From Planctomycetaceae bacterium (GTDB taxonomy: Bacteria > Planctomycetota > Planctomycetia > Pirellulales > Pirellulaceae): a DNA stretch of 64,000 nucleotides. Shown piece by piece: positions 18,082-27,702 of this stretch; position 1 is the first letter of the stretch, and every line of letters begins with the position of its first letter. The DNA is taken from assembly GCA_002709225.1 (NCBI GenBank), contig PAQH01000007.1:1-64000 (forward strand), read 5' to 3'. A model generated the notes under the pieces. The model was given only the letters and a program-made list of their open reading frames with translations. It was not told where the DNA came from and made no database searches. The translations under genes and the position numbers were made by a program.

Positions 18082-18741
18082 ACGAGTCCTAAAAGTGCTA
18101 GTAGCGTGGTACGGTTAGTTTACTCGTTCCTGAGAGCGAGAGCGATCGCAAATTGTGGGGTGGCGAGGCGAGGCTCCGTTGGTGTGCCATCACAATGCCG
18201 TAGCCGGTGCGCCGAGGTCGCGTGGCGCGTACGACGTTATCAAGGTCAGGTTGCGAGTAGCCACCACGGTTCACCGGGTTGGCTTGCGCCGAGTCCGATT
18301 CATCGACAGTGGTCTGCTTGGCGTGGATAGGGAACCAGCTAACTGGGACGAACCGTTGCTGTCCACCAGTCGGCTTCCCATCTGGTTCGCCAATACGTCA
18401 GGTAGATACAGAGAACAACATGTGACTTGCTCGGTTGGCAGTTCGTTTACCTTTCCCACACGCGACATGTTGTGCGGCAGGCGTTGGCCGTATAGCTGGA
18501 GCTGACTATTGCTGTGGACGTTATGCACACGGGGCGATCACGGCGGGAAAACGGCCCGCGTCGATGTCGAGGGAACGGGCGATCGGTGTCGTTCGATCTG
18601 CAGCTGCGTTACTTCGGCATGTGTGCGGGGTTGTTCACAGCGGAAAAGTCGCCTTCGTTTGCGTGGATCGGACGCAACCTTGCGGCGGCGGTGCAGCGCC
18701 CGTGATCTGCGGCCTGTTGCGGGTAGTCTATTGACGGTTGA
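18082..18741. other. 660-base gap between genes, no gene seen
   Basis: This stretch lies between the start of the DUF1592 gene (minus, start at 18081) and the stop of the aminopeptidase gene (minus, stop at 18742). Open frames of 60-125 codons exist on both strands, but their translations lack any motif or consistent composition. A short inverted repeat (9-base arms ACAACATGT and ACATGTTGT at 18415-18423 and 18465-18473) is the only structure noticed. The upstream control region of the DUF1592 gene must lie in its left part. Confidence 0.5.
18415..18473. repeat. Short inverted repeat, 9-base arms separated by 41 bases
   Basis: ACAACATGT at 18415-18423 is the reverse complement of ACATGTTGT at 18465-18473. 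The arms are short and the spacing is long, so chance is a serious alternative; it is listed because the gap otherwise holds nothing. Confidence 0.4.
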
Positions 18742-20118
18742 TTATTGCAGTAAATCAGGGCGTGCCGCCAGCAGGCCCGTTTCCCGCATCACGCGCTCGA
18801 CATCATCCAGTTCGAGTGGCGCGGCCGCGGTGAGATTTTCCACCCCGGTTTCCGTCACAACAACGGTATCTTCGACGCGTACGTAGATCTGCTCGTCAGG
18901 GATCCAGAGCTGTGGATCCAACGCCAGCACAATGCCAGGCAGAAGCGGCTCGTCGTGATAATGCCCCACGTCATGAACCGCCATTCCTACAGGATGGGTG
19001 AGGTGGCGATTGTAGGTGAGAACATCGAGGGCCGCTTTTCTGAACGAAGAGCGGGACCAGGCAGTCTGCTCCACATGATGCCTCATCTGATCGTCCGCTT
19101 CTTGATAGATTGTCGCGGCGGTAACACCGGGTCGGATCAGGCTGAGGAGTACTTTGTGGTAGTCGACAATGAACCCGTATAGTTCCCGTTGCCAGGGTGT
19201 ATAACGACCGTTCACGGGCCACATGCGGCCGATATCGCTGGTGTAGTTGCGGACGTCGGGTGCGTAGTCCATCAGCACCCAGTCACTGGAATCGAGCGTC
19301 GCGTCGTTGCGGAAGTAATGCGGGTTCCAGATGTTGTCACCGCTGGCGACGATCGGTCGATAGCCTCCACCGCGCGCGCCGTTGAGGCGAAAGCAGTAGT
19401 CCGCGACAGCGGCCAGTTGATATTCGTAAAGCCCCTCGCGGGTGCAGCGCATGGATTCGGTGACCGCTATGGCCGTCAGCCTGCCGGCGACGCGCATGAT
19501 GGCAATTTCAGCGGCGCTCTTGACTAACCGCAACGAGTCGAGGATGGGCGAGAGATCCGAGAAGTTGGCGGAGGGTAGCAGTTTGGCCAGACGTTCTTGG
19601 AAGCGGGTTTCCAGAGAGGGGGATCCATCCCACGGGTCGGATTCAATCATTCGGCGGGCGTGTTCTAAGGTGTCACGGCAGGCCAGGTACCCTTCGGCAG
19701 GTGACCGGGGGGTAAAGACGGTGGCGCTGGCCTGCAGGTCACTTTCCAGCGCGGGTAACGCATGGACCTGTTCGACGCCCGAGAGCCGACAAAGTTCCGG
19801 CGCGTCCTCGACCGCCAGGGTGCGGCCTTCACTACGTTCGTGGTGTGGGTCGCGTGATGGGAGATAGAGAGTTGACTCTTGTTTACGTCCATCCAACAGC
19901 AGGTAGGCATGTGGAACTTCCAGGCCGCAGAGATAGTAGAAGTCGTTATGTTGCCGGAAAAGATCGAACGCACCACTTGCGGGCATGCCCCGCAGTACAG
20001 CAACCGCATCGGGTCCGATGGCTTCGTAAACATGATTGCGGCGTTCGCGAAATTCACTGGCTGGGAAATCGGTTTGATAATGGCTGGCTGTCGCTGACGG
20101 CGCGGTGGGGGCGGTCAT
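18742..20118 (-). CDS. Xaa-Pro aminopeptidase (aminopeptidase P, M24B)
   Basis: A 458-residue cytoplasmic metallopeptidase. The N-terminal creatinase-like domain shows DFYYLCGLEVPHAYLLLDG (about 58-76). The pita-bread catalytic domain carries metal ligands D284 (VLMDYAP), D295 (YTSDIGR), H375 (HLTHPVGMAVHDVGH) and E416 (VRVEDTVVVTETGVENL). The fourth ligand position, normally Glu in an E-P-G motif, reads LALDPQLWIP, with Asp401. Aminopeptidase P removes the N-terminal residue before proline. The open frame runs upstream to 20316, but the extension is arginine-rich with no family likeness, and MTAPTAPSA at 20118 gives a normal-length protein. It stands alone between the two cytochrome-type modules. 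Confidence 0.88.
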   Translation of the reverse strand: MTAPTAPSATASHYQTDFPASEFRERRNHVYEAIGPDAVAVLRGMPASGAFDLFRQHNDFYYLCGLEVPHAYLLLDGRKQESTLYLPSRDPHHERSEGRTLAVEDAPELCRLSGVEQVHALPALESDLQASATVFTPRSPAEGYLACRDTLEHARRMIESDPWDGSPSLETRFQERLAKLLPSANFSDLSPILDSLRLVKSAAEIAIMRVAGRLTAIAVTESMRCTREGLYEYQLAAVADYCFRLNGARGGGYRPIVASGDNIWNPHYFRNDATLDSSDWVLMDYAPDVRNYTSDIGRMWPVNGRYTPWQRELYGFIVDYHKVLLSLIRPGVTAATIYQEADDQMRHHVEQTAWSRSSFRKAALDVLTYNRHLTHPVGMAVHDVGHYHDEPLLPGIVLALDPQLWIPDEQIYVRVEDTVVVTETGVENLTAAAPLELDDVERVMRETGLLAARPDLLQ

Positions 20119-20351
20119 GGAAGATTCTCTGGATCGGGATCGGCGGCGAGGCCGCTGTCTGACAACGTGTCGATCCATCATAGGTGTCCGGGACGACTCG
20201 CGGTATGGAGGCGGGCAGGTTCGCGCCCGTGACGCTAGGAGAACCCGCTGGCAGGCGGTATGATGGCGCCCAAACAGGGGCTGACTGGGAGCCCCACGGT
20301 ACGGTAACGCGGACATCGCTGTAAGGTGCCGGATAGTTGGGAGGCGAATAA

Positions 20352-22823
20352 ATGCGACCTGCGGTTCTTGTCGGACTAGCGTTCACAATCTGCAACTGGG
20401 CTGACATCACGACCGCGTCTGCGGTTGAGCCGGTCAATTTTAATCGCGATATCAGACCTCTCTTGTCAGACCGGTGTTTCCAGTGTCACGGGCCAAATAA
20501 GGCTAGCCGGCAGGCCCGCTTGCGGTTTGATACGGCGCTCACCGGCGAGGGGCTCGGGGAGGACCGGGGCGGACACCGGGTCGTTCGACCTGGCGACGTG
20601 GAAGGCAGCGAGCTCTGGCGGCGGGTGACGACCGACGACCCGGAAGAGGCGATGCCTCCGCGGGAATCGCACAAGCCACGGCTAAACGCCAAGGAGCGAG
20701 AGCTGGTTCGCCGTTGGATTCTGGAAGGAGCGAAATACGATGAGTTCTGGGCATTTGTGGCTCCGCGAGCGATCGTACAGCCGCAAGTGAACGCTGCGAA
20801 CTGGAGCTCGCAGCGGATCGATCAGTTTGTGCTATCGCGATTAGAGCGGGAGGGCTGGCAGCCTCAGCCGCGTGCCGAACGCCGTACCCTGCTGCGCCGC
20901 GTTACGTTGGATTTGACGGGCCTGCCGCCAACACGCCAGGAGATCGCCGCTTTTCTGGAAGATGGTACAGAGGAAGCTTACGAACATGTCGTAGATCGGC
21001 TACTGGGCGAAATGCAGTATGGCGAGCATATGGCGCGGTATTGGCTTGATCTGGTTCGTTTTGCGGATACCAACGGTATTCACCACGATCACTTTCGTGA
21101 AATTACACCCTACCGAGATTGGGTGATTCGAGCATTCAATGACAACTTGCGTTTTGACCACTTCATCCATCACCAGGTAGCGGGTGATCTCTACGAAAAT
21201 GCGACGCTCGATCAGCAGATTGCGTCTGGATTTAACCGTTTGCACCTGGTCATCGACGCGGGGACAGCACTACCTGCGGAGAGCTTTGCACGGAATGTCA
21301 TTGATCGTGTAACGGCGTTTGGGACAGCGTTTTTGGGCTTGACGCTGCAGTGCGCAGTTTGTCATGACCACAAGTATGACCCGATCACACAGCGCGATTT
21401 TTATCAACTCTACGCCTTTTTCAACAACATTGACGCTCGACCGGAAACACCTGGTTCAGGGGTTCATGCGCCTTTTGTGCGCGTGCCTACGGCAGAGCAG
21501 GCCCTCAAGTTAAAGGGATTGGAAGCGGCGGGGGATGCCATTGATGCCGCGGCCGCGACGCTCCAGAAGGTGTCAGCCGATTTGGGTGGAGTGGCTGGCG
21601 ACAATCTGGCGGCCAGCGAGGCGGTGACGGCCGTTAAGAGCGCCCTGACGGCAACACAGTCTGCCAGCAAGAAGAATCGCGAACAGATCGTGGCATTACA
21701 GAAACAGGTGACCACTACTCTGGTCATGCGCGAGCGCAGCGAAGTTCGTCCCACCCACATCCTAGTGCGTGGCGCTTACGATCGGCCGGGCGAGCGGGTC
21801 TTTCGAGCGACTCCTGCCTTTCTTCCTGAATTGAGCAAGAAGGCGGGCACGCCGACACGTATGGATTTGGCACATTGGTTGACCGACGGTAAGAATCCCC
21901 TGACCGCCCGGGTGGCGGTGAATCGTTTCTGGCAACAGTTGTTCGGTGTCGGTCTGGTAAAGACATCGGAGGATTTTGGTGCCCAAGGCGAGTGGCCCAG
22001 CCATCCGGAGTTATTGGACGATCTGGCCACTCGTTTTGTGATGTCGGATTGGAATGTCAAACAACTGTTGCGGGAGATACTGTTGTCTGAAACCTATCGG
22101 CAGTCCGCGGCCGCGGGTGAGAAGGCATACCAGACTGACCCCGACAATCGGTTGCTCGGTAGAGGCTCGCGTTTCCGCCTGGACGCGGAGACAGTGCGGG
22201 ATCAAATACTGTTCGTCAGTGGATTGCTGAACCCGCGGATGTATGGCCAGAGTGTTAAGCCCCCGCAGCCGCCTAATCTCTGGAAATCGGTTTCCATGGT
22301 GTCGTCCAGCACGTATGCCTTTAAGGCGGATGAGGGTGACAAGATATTCCGCCGCAGCCTGTATAGTTTTTGGAAACGGGCCATGCCCCCACCCCAGATG
22401 ACCATCTTTGATGCGCCCACACGCGAACGTTGCATCGCCCGGCGCGAGCGGACCAATACTCCGCTGCAGGCACTGGTGTTGATGAATGAAGCCGAGTATT
22501 TTCGCGCGGCACGCGTCTTTGCGAAGCGGATTCTGGAGTATCCGGATGAAGAGACACGCCTTCGAGTGGCCTACGAACAGGTGACATCGTTGTTGCCGGA
22601 TGACGGAGAACTTGAAGTGTTGCGAAACGGATTGGCCGCATTTCGCAAGATCTACCAAGAGGACCCTTTGGCGGTTGCTGTCTTGGAAAAAGGGGACGCA
22701 CTGTCGCCGGCGGAAGAACAGCAGGAACGCGGCTCCGTGGACTCGGCACAGATCGAGTTTGCGGCCTACAGCATGTTGATGCACTCGCTGCTGAACCTTG
22801 ATATTACGAAAACGAGGCAATAG
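20352..22823 (+). CDS. PSCyt1/DUF1549/DUF1553 secreted cytochrome-like protein
   Basis: An 823-residue exported protein. A Sec signal (residues 1-25) leads to a cytochrome c-like PSCyt1 domain: VNFNRDIRPLLSDRCFQCHG, heme motif CFQCH, axial Met likely in EEAMPPRESHKPRL. DUF1549 follows (about 140-360: RIDQFVLSRLEREG, LTGLPPTRQEIAAFL, HMARYWLDLVRFADTNG, FLGLTLQCAVCHDHKYDPITQRDFYQLYAFFNN), with a second CxxCH (CAVCH). After a helical linker (about 375-465) comes DUF1553 (about 485-760: RMDLAHWLTDGKNPLTARVAVNRFWQQLFG, RRERTNTPLQALVLMN). At 823 residues it is shorter than many family members, which often carry an extra domain between the two DUFs. Start ATG 20352 follows a GGGAGGCG site. The DUF1501 gene starts two bases after the stop. 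Confidence 0.95.
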   Translation: MRPAVLVGLAFTICNWADITTASAVEPVNFNRDIRPLLSDRCFQCHGPNKASRQARLRFDTALTGEGLGEDRGGHRVVRPGDVEGSELWRRVTTDDPEEAMPPRESHKPRLNAKERELVRRWILEGAKYDEFWAFVAPRAIVQPQVNAANWSSQRIDQFVLSRLEREGWQPQPRAERRTLLRRVTLDLTGLPPTRQEIAAFLEDGTEEAYEHVVDRLLGEMQYGEHMARYWLDLVRFADTNGIHHDHFREITPYRDWVIRAFNDNLRFDHFIHHQVAGDLYENATLDQQIASGFNRLHLVIDAGTALPAESFARNVIDRVTAFGTAFLGLTLQCAVCHDHKYDPITQRDFYQLYAFFNNIDARPETPGSGVHAPFVRVPTAEQALKLKGLEAAGDAIDAAAATLQKVSADLGGVAGDNLAASEAVTAVKSALTATQSASKKNREQIVALQKQVTTTLVMRERSEVRPTHILVRGAYDRPGERVFRATPAFLPELSKKAGTPTRMDLAHWLTDGKNPLTARVAVNRFWQQLFGVGLVKTSEDFGAQGEWPSHPELLDDLATRFVMSDWNVKQLLREILLSETYRQSAAAGEKAYQTDPDNRLLGRGSRFRLDAETVRDQILFVSGLLNPRMYGQSVKPPQPPNLWKSVSMVSSSTYAFKADEGDKIFRRSLYSFWKRAMPPPQMTIFDAPTRERCIARRERTNTPLQALVLMNEAEYFRAARVFAKRILEYPDEETRLRVAYEQVTSLLPDDGELEVLRNGLAAFRKIYQEDPLAVAVLEKGDALSPAEEQQERGSVDSAQIEFAAYSMLMHSLLNLDITKTRQ

Positions 22824-22825
22824 AG

Positions 22826-24298
22826 ATGGATCTGGCTCAACAGCTTTCCACCCTGGCCGAACGACGTCATTTCCTCAGGCAGACAGGAGTTGGCCTGGGT
22901 GCCATTGCCATGAATCGTTTGTGTGGGCGTCAGACGCACGGCGAGGAGAGTGCGCTCCCGCATTTTGCGCCAAAGGCTAAACGTGTCATTTTTCTATTCA
23001 TGGCGGGTGCGCCGAGCCAGTTGGATCTCTACGATTACAAGCCAGGACTCGCGGACAAGTTCAAGCAGCCGTTGCCGGATGAGGTGCGAGATGGCCAACG
23101 ATTGACGGCCATGACGACCGGCAAGACACACCTGGTCCAGCCCAGTATGTTCAAATTCGCCCAGCAGGGGGAGGGTGGGTTGTGGATGAGCGAGCTCTTG
23201 CCGCAGTTGTCAACCGTTGCCGATGACTTGTGCTTTATCAAGTCGATGCATACCGATGCGATTAATCACGATCCCGGAAAGACGTTGATCTGCACCGGCT
23301 CTGAAATTCCGGGTAAACCGAGCTTGGGTGCTTGGTTGAGCTACGGGTTGGGGGCGATGAACCGAGATCTACCCGACTTCATTGTGCTCAATTCCGCCTT
23401 CTGGTCGGGCGACAAAGTGAATGTCCAGGCCCTTTATAGTCGACTGTGGGGGACGGGCTTTTTACCCTCGCGACATCAAGGTGTGTTGTTTCAGGCGGCG
23501 GGTGATCCTGTGTTGTTTCTCTCCAATCCTGGCGGCGTCAGTCGACGGGGGCGCAAGGCGATGCTCGACCTGGTGGGCCGTCTGAATGCGCGGCATGCGG
23601 AGGAGATCGGTGACCCTGAGATACAAACCACGATCGCGCAGCAGGAGATGGCGTTTCGCATGCAGGCGTCTGTACCCGAACTGACCGATATCAGCGGAGA
23701 ACCGGAGCACATCCTCGAGCTTTACGGCGATGAGGTGCACAAGAGTGGATCGTTTGCCCGTAATTGCCTGCTGGCACGCAGAATGGTGGAACGAAACGTC
23801 CGTTTCATACAGTTGTACCATCGCGGTTGGGATCACCACTCAAATTTGCCACGCAAGATGCGAGCTCAGGCAGGGGATATCGATCGGCCCGCGGCCGCCT
23901 TGGTGAAGGACCTGAAAAGACGCGGGTTGCTGGCGGATACACTGGTTGTCTGTAGTGGAGAATTTGGTCGCACAGTCTACTGCCAGGGCAAACAGACACG
24001 CGAAGATTATGGGCGCGACCATCATCCTCGCTGCTTTACGGCGTGGCTGGCGGGAGGCGGAATTCGAGGCGGAATCAGTCACGGCCAGACGGACGAGTAC
24101 AGTTACAATGTCGTCGATCAGGACGGTAGAAAGACAACCCGTTTTGAGGATGACGCGGTCCATGTGCGAGATTTGAACGCAACCATTCTGCATCAGTTAG
24201 GAATCGATCACCAGCGGTTGACGTTCCCGTTTCAAGGCCTCGATCAAAAATTGACGGGCGTGGTGGAAGCGCACGTGGTGAAAAAAATACTGGTGTGA
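22826..24298 (+). CDS. DUF1501 protein with Tat signal (copy 1)
   Basis: A 490-residue exported protein. The N-terminus has a Tat-type motif (ERRHFLRQTGVGLGAIAMNRL). The DUF1501 body shows VIFLFMAGAPSQLDLYDYKPGL, DDLCFIKSMHTDAINHDPGKTLICTGSE, PSLGAWLSYGLG, LAGGGIRGGISHGQTDEYSYNVV and LHQLGIDHQRLTFPFQGLDQKLTGV. DUF1501 proteins share the alkaline-phosphatase/sulfatase fold; activity has not been shown for this group. The gene starts two bases after the cytochrome gene, the usual arrangement for this pair in Planctomycetes, and the two products probably work together outside the cytoplasm. The hydrolase lipoprotein gene follows 26 bases later. Confidence 0.95.
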   Translation: MDLAQQLSTLAERRHFLRQTGVGLGAIAMNRLCGRQTHGEESALPHFAPKAKRVIFLFMAGAPSQLDLYDYKPGLADKFKQPLPDEVRDGQRLTAMTTGKTHLVQPSMFKFAQQGEGGLWMSELLPQLSTVADDLCFIKSMHTDAINHDPGKTLICTGSEIPGKPSLGAWLSYGLGAMNRDLPDFIVLNSAFWSGDKVNVQALYSRLWGTGFLPSRHQGVLFQAAGDPVLFLSNPGGVSRRGRKAMLDLVGRLNARHAEEIGDPEIQTTIAQQEMAFRMQASVPELTDISGEPEHILELYGDEVHKSGSFARNCLLARRMVERNVRFIQLYHRGWDHHSNLPRKMRAQAGDIDRPAAALVKDLKRRGLLADTLVVCSGEFGRTVYCQGKQTREDYGRDHHPRCFTAWLAGGGIRGGISHGQTDEYSYNVVDQDGRKTTRFEDDAVHVRDLNATILHQLGIDHQRLTFPFQGLDQKLTGVVEAHVVKKILV

Positions 24299-24324
24299 TT
24301 TCTGCGGTAGCAGGGAGCGAATCG

Positions 24325-26079
24325 ATGGGGCAATGCGTACGTAGATGTAGTGTGGTATGCGCGGCATGGCTTCTCACGGGATGCCTGGAACACAACGTCC
24401 ACGCCCACCCTCTGAAAACTCCGCAATCCTGGACTGGTGTTCTGGTGGCGGGTGGTGCCAAACTGCGGTTGCGATTTGATATTTCACGAGCAGCGGAAGG
24501 GCGATTGCGTTGCGACTTGATCAGCATCGACCAGGGAAACGTGCGCATTCAAATGGACACGTGCGAGATTGCGGGCGGCCGTCTTGTGTGTAGATCGAAA
24601 CGGCTGGGAATCGTGCTGGATGGTGAGTACCAGCCAGGCGACCGGGAAATCGCAGGCACGTTTACACAGGCAGGCCAGTCGTTTCCGCTTAAGTTGCAGG
24701 CCACTACGCCACCGCCCCCGCGAAAGCAGATCGAGACCTGGCGCGGGACGATGAAGGCGGGTGAGAGAGTATTTGAATTTCAGTTTCGCGTCTTTGCCGA
24801 CGTCGAGAAAAAACGCTCTGTGGAGCTGGACAGCTTAAGCGAAGGGTTGGGTGGCTTGCCGGTGACCCCCACGTTCAGTGGGGAACAAGTGACCTTTGAG
24901 ATCGTAGTGACAAAGGCTCGTTTCGAGGGGCGCTATAATTCCGAACGGAACAAGATCGCGGGCCATTGGATACAGAATGGCGGTCGCTTTGAGCTAGTGC
25001 TGCGGCGTGTTGCGGTGGCGGAAACGAAATCTATTCTCCCTCCTGCGCGCCCCCAGACGCCACGTGGGCCGTTTCCTTACCGGGTAGAGGATGTCGAATT
25101 TACCGGTGCCAGTGAGGAGATCCGGTTAGCGGGTACATTGACGCTGCCACGGACTGAGGGACCGTTTCCTGTCGCGGTGTTGATCACTGGGTCGGGGCCC
25201 CAGGACCGAGACGAGACGATTATGGAACACAAGCCATTTCTCGTGATCGCGGATCATCTGACGCGGCAGGGCGTTGCGGTATTGCGTTATGACGAGCGCG
25301 GAGTCGCGGCCTCGTCGGGAAATTACGCTCAAGCGAATTCGCAGGATTTCGCGGCCGATGTTGAAGGGGCTGTGACGTATTTACTGAGCCGTCGCGATAT
25401 TGATCCAGGACAGGTAGGTCTGATCGGACATAGTGAAGGTGGCTACATCGCTCCGATGGTTGCGGCCCGACGCGACGACGTGGCCTGGATTGTGTTGCTG
25501 GCCGGTACCGGTGTTCCGGGAGATCAAATCTTGTTGAACCAGGCGGGGCGGATTGCCCGCGCGGCGGGGGCGCCGGCAGCGGATATCAGTTTGAATCGCC
25601 GGTTGCAACAAACCTTGTTTGGGGTGATTAAGGCGGGCGCGAAACGCCCGGCGGTGGTCGCAGCGTTTGATCGGTTTGTGGCGACGCTGAAGCCCGAGGA
25701 GCAACAGCACGCCGTTGTGACGAGCTCGCGTGTCGAAATTGGTCGCCTGCTCGAGCCCTGGTTTCGCTTTTTCCTGACGTACGACCCCAGCCAGGCACTT
25801 GCGCGTGTGCGTTGTCCGGTGCTGGCGCTCAATGGCGACAAGGATCTACAAGTGGATCCGGACTTGAATCTCCCCGCGATTCGGGCGGCGCTGGTCGGCG
25901 GTGGCAATGAAGACTACGAGATTCACCGTTTACCCGACTTGAATCATCTCTTCCAGAAGGCCAGAACTGGTCTGCCGGGAGAGTATCGGCAGATCGAACA
26001 GACGATCGATCCAACGGTGCTTCAGCTGATATCGAAATGGATTCTTCGGCGCAGAATGCCGAGACAGGCCGACCCTTGA
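24325..26079 (+). CDS. Lipoprotein alpha/beta hydrolase with two N-terminal beta domains
   Basis: A 584-residue protein. The N-terminus VVCAAWLLTGC is a lipobox; the mature protein would start at Cys20 and be membrane-anchored. Residues about 35-130 and 140-232 look like two copies of a beta domain (GAKLRLRFDISR ... DREIAGTFTQAGQSFPLKLQ, and GERVFEFQFRVFA ... RNKIAGHWIQNGGRFELVLR). The C-terminal part is an alpha/beta hydrolase: LITGSGPQDRDETIMEHKPF oxyanion region, nucleophile Ser370 in GHSEGGYIAP, acid in LNGDKDLQVDP, and His in LPDLNHLFQKA. This is the arrangement of bacterial serine esterases/peptidases of the dienelactone-hydrolase class. The ATG 24325 is favoured by an AGGGAG site; a GTG at 24295 would overlap the DUF1501 gene. 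It is the third gene of that operon. Confidence 0.87.
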   Translation: MGQCVRRCSVVCAAWLLTGCLEHNVHAHPLKTPQSWTGVLVAGGAKLRLRFDISRAAEGRLRCDLISIDQGNVRIQMDTCEIAGGRLVCRSKRLGIVLDGEYQPGDREIAGTFTQAGQSFPLKLQATTPPPPRKQIETWRGTMKAGERVFEFQFRVFADVEKKRSVELDSLSEGLGGLPVTPTFSGEQVTFEIVVTKARFEGRYNSERNKIAGHWIQNGGRFELVLRRVAVAETKSILPPARPQTPRGPFPYRVEDVEFTGASEEIRLAGTLTLPRTEGPFPVAVLITGSGPQDRDETIMEHKPFLVIADHLTRQGVAVLRYDERGVAASSGNYAQANSQDFAADVEGAVTYLLSRRDIDPGQVGLIGHSEGGYIAPMVAARRDDVAWIVLLAGTGVPGDQILLNQAGRIARAAGAPAADISLNRRLQQTLFGVIKAGAKRPAVVAAFDRFVATLKPEEQQHAVVTSSRVEIGRLLEPWFRFFLTYDPSQALARVRCPVLALNGDKDLQVDPDLNLPAIRAALVGGGNEDYEIHRLPDLNHLFQKARTGLPGEYRQIEQTIDPTVLQLISKWILRRRMPRQADP

Positions 26080-26340
26080 GGGAACGCGGTACGCCAAACA
26101 CGCCGAGGGTCATAGTGATCCGATTGGCATCCTTCTGGCAGGCCGGAGCGGTAGGCCGTCAGTGGGAACGCAGCTCGCAACAGGCGATATCTATAGGAGT
26201 AGTCTGGCTACGTCGTGGGTGGCGGAGTGCCCAGAATGGAAATGGGTGACTTAGCGCACTGACTGATGCCGCCGCGCGGTTGTTCAGCAATTGGTGGTAT
26301 AGATGGTGCAGCGATTCTTAATACGCTCCTGGAGACAGCC

Positions 26341-27647
26341 ATGAACACGGTTCTTCGTTTGGTCGGTATGGTGCTCGTGGCCGGCGGCGGCCAGCTGGCG
26401 ACCGCGGAGAAACAGTCGCAGCGACCGGTTTACCGGAAACCGGCGCTTAAGACGGGCACCAGGGGGGGAGTCGAGAACCCGACCAAAGAGCAACTCCTGG
26501 CGATGCACAAGAGTCAATACATTTTGCATGCGCGCGATGGAGTCCTGGCGAGAGTGCCGGTTGAGAAGACGTGGCTGCCCGGCGATCCGGGCGATATGAG
26601 CCATCAGGAGCTGATGGGGCGGTTGGTGTTGGCTGACGACGGTACGGTCTATGTGATGGGGCGGAGCACCGTGTGCAAGTCAATTGACGGGGGCAAGAAT
26701 TAGATTTCGTACCCCCACGATGGCAATCGGGCTCGTTTCGCCGGTAAATGGGGTGCCTATCCAGACCAGGTTCCGCTTTTTATCCAGGTGTTGCGCGACG
26801 GAACGCTGGTCGAGGTGGGGATTCCGCATGCCCCGCGCGGCGAGCAGTACGGGACTCGTCCGGCAATGGTGTGGGCCTCGGAAACGGCGGCCATCATTGG
26901 CACAAGATTGCGCAGATCGAACGCCCCTTGCGATTTGCCGGAGTTGACTACGTGTGGGGGTACGCTTCATATGCAATGCACCGCTTACCCGATGACACAC
27001 TTCTTTGGCCAGGGCAGCTGCGCAATCCAGTGGACACGGATCCTCCATATATAAAACGACTCGTCATCTTCAGGAGTGCCGACGGTGGCAAGACCTGGCA
27101 GGGTCCATATCCTTTTACCGATTGGTGTAGTGAAGGGGGGATTACACGCAAGGCGTCGGGTAGGTTGCTGGCCACTGTGCACTATCAGCGTCCACTGTTG
27201 GCGACCGATCCACCGGATCTGCTCACCCATCTGGGAACCAAGAAAGGGCAGGCGTACACGCATGTGTTTCTCGTCGAGTCTAACGATGAAGGCCGGACCT
27301 GGAATCATTTTCGATGCCTGATGAGTGTCCCGGGGCAGTGCTACGGGTTTCCGTTGGGTCTGACGGACGGTCGCGTGGTGATAGTGCATACGACTCCGTA
27401 TGGTCCCGGGCCGCGCGGCAGCCGAGCGATGATCAGCCACGATGAGGGGCGAACCTGGGAGGATGAGGCGTACTACCTGACTTTCAGTGAGCCAAGTGGT
27501 TACAACCAAAGTGTCGTGTTGCAGGACGGGATGATCCTCACGCTGGCCAGCCGACATGACTTCATTGCGCCCTGGTGCACGAAGACCGAGACCGCGGTTG
27601 CCATCCGCTGGAGGCCACGTGGCCGAGTGGGAGATCGCCGGAAGTGA
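26341..27647 (+). pseudogene. Sialidase/BNR-repeat exo-glycosidase, interrupted by a stop and a frameshift
   Basis: The gene begins MNTVLRLVGMVLVAGGGQLATA (signal peptide) at 26341 and codes for a beta-propeller with Asp-box repeats. The frame is cut twice. A TAG at 26701-26703 replaces what should be the Trp of the first Asp box (SIDGGKN, then stop, then ISYPHDGN). Near 26881-26884 one base is missing, so that VWASE in one frame continues as GGHHWHKIAQIERPLRFAGVDYVW in another, again inside an Asp box. Three later boxes are intact (RSADGGKTW, ESNDEGRTW, ISHDEGRTW). The family hydrolyses terminal sugars such as sialic acid. The rest of the protein is well kept, so the damage is recent, or the lesions are sequencing errors. 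It follows the DUF1501 operon after a 260-base gap. Confidence 0.8.
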
Positions 27648-27702
27648 TGGTCGGCGAGGGCGGCCACGCGTCGCATCGGGGACTTGCAGTGAGGTGCCGA
27701 CC

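Noticed and set aside
18155-18505. 116-codon plus-strand frame in the 660-base gap
   Set aside because: No ribosome site, no motif, and overlaps an equally poor frame on the minus strand.
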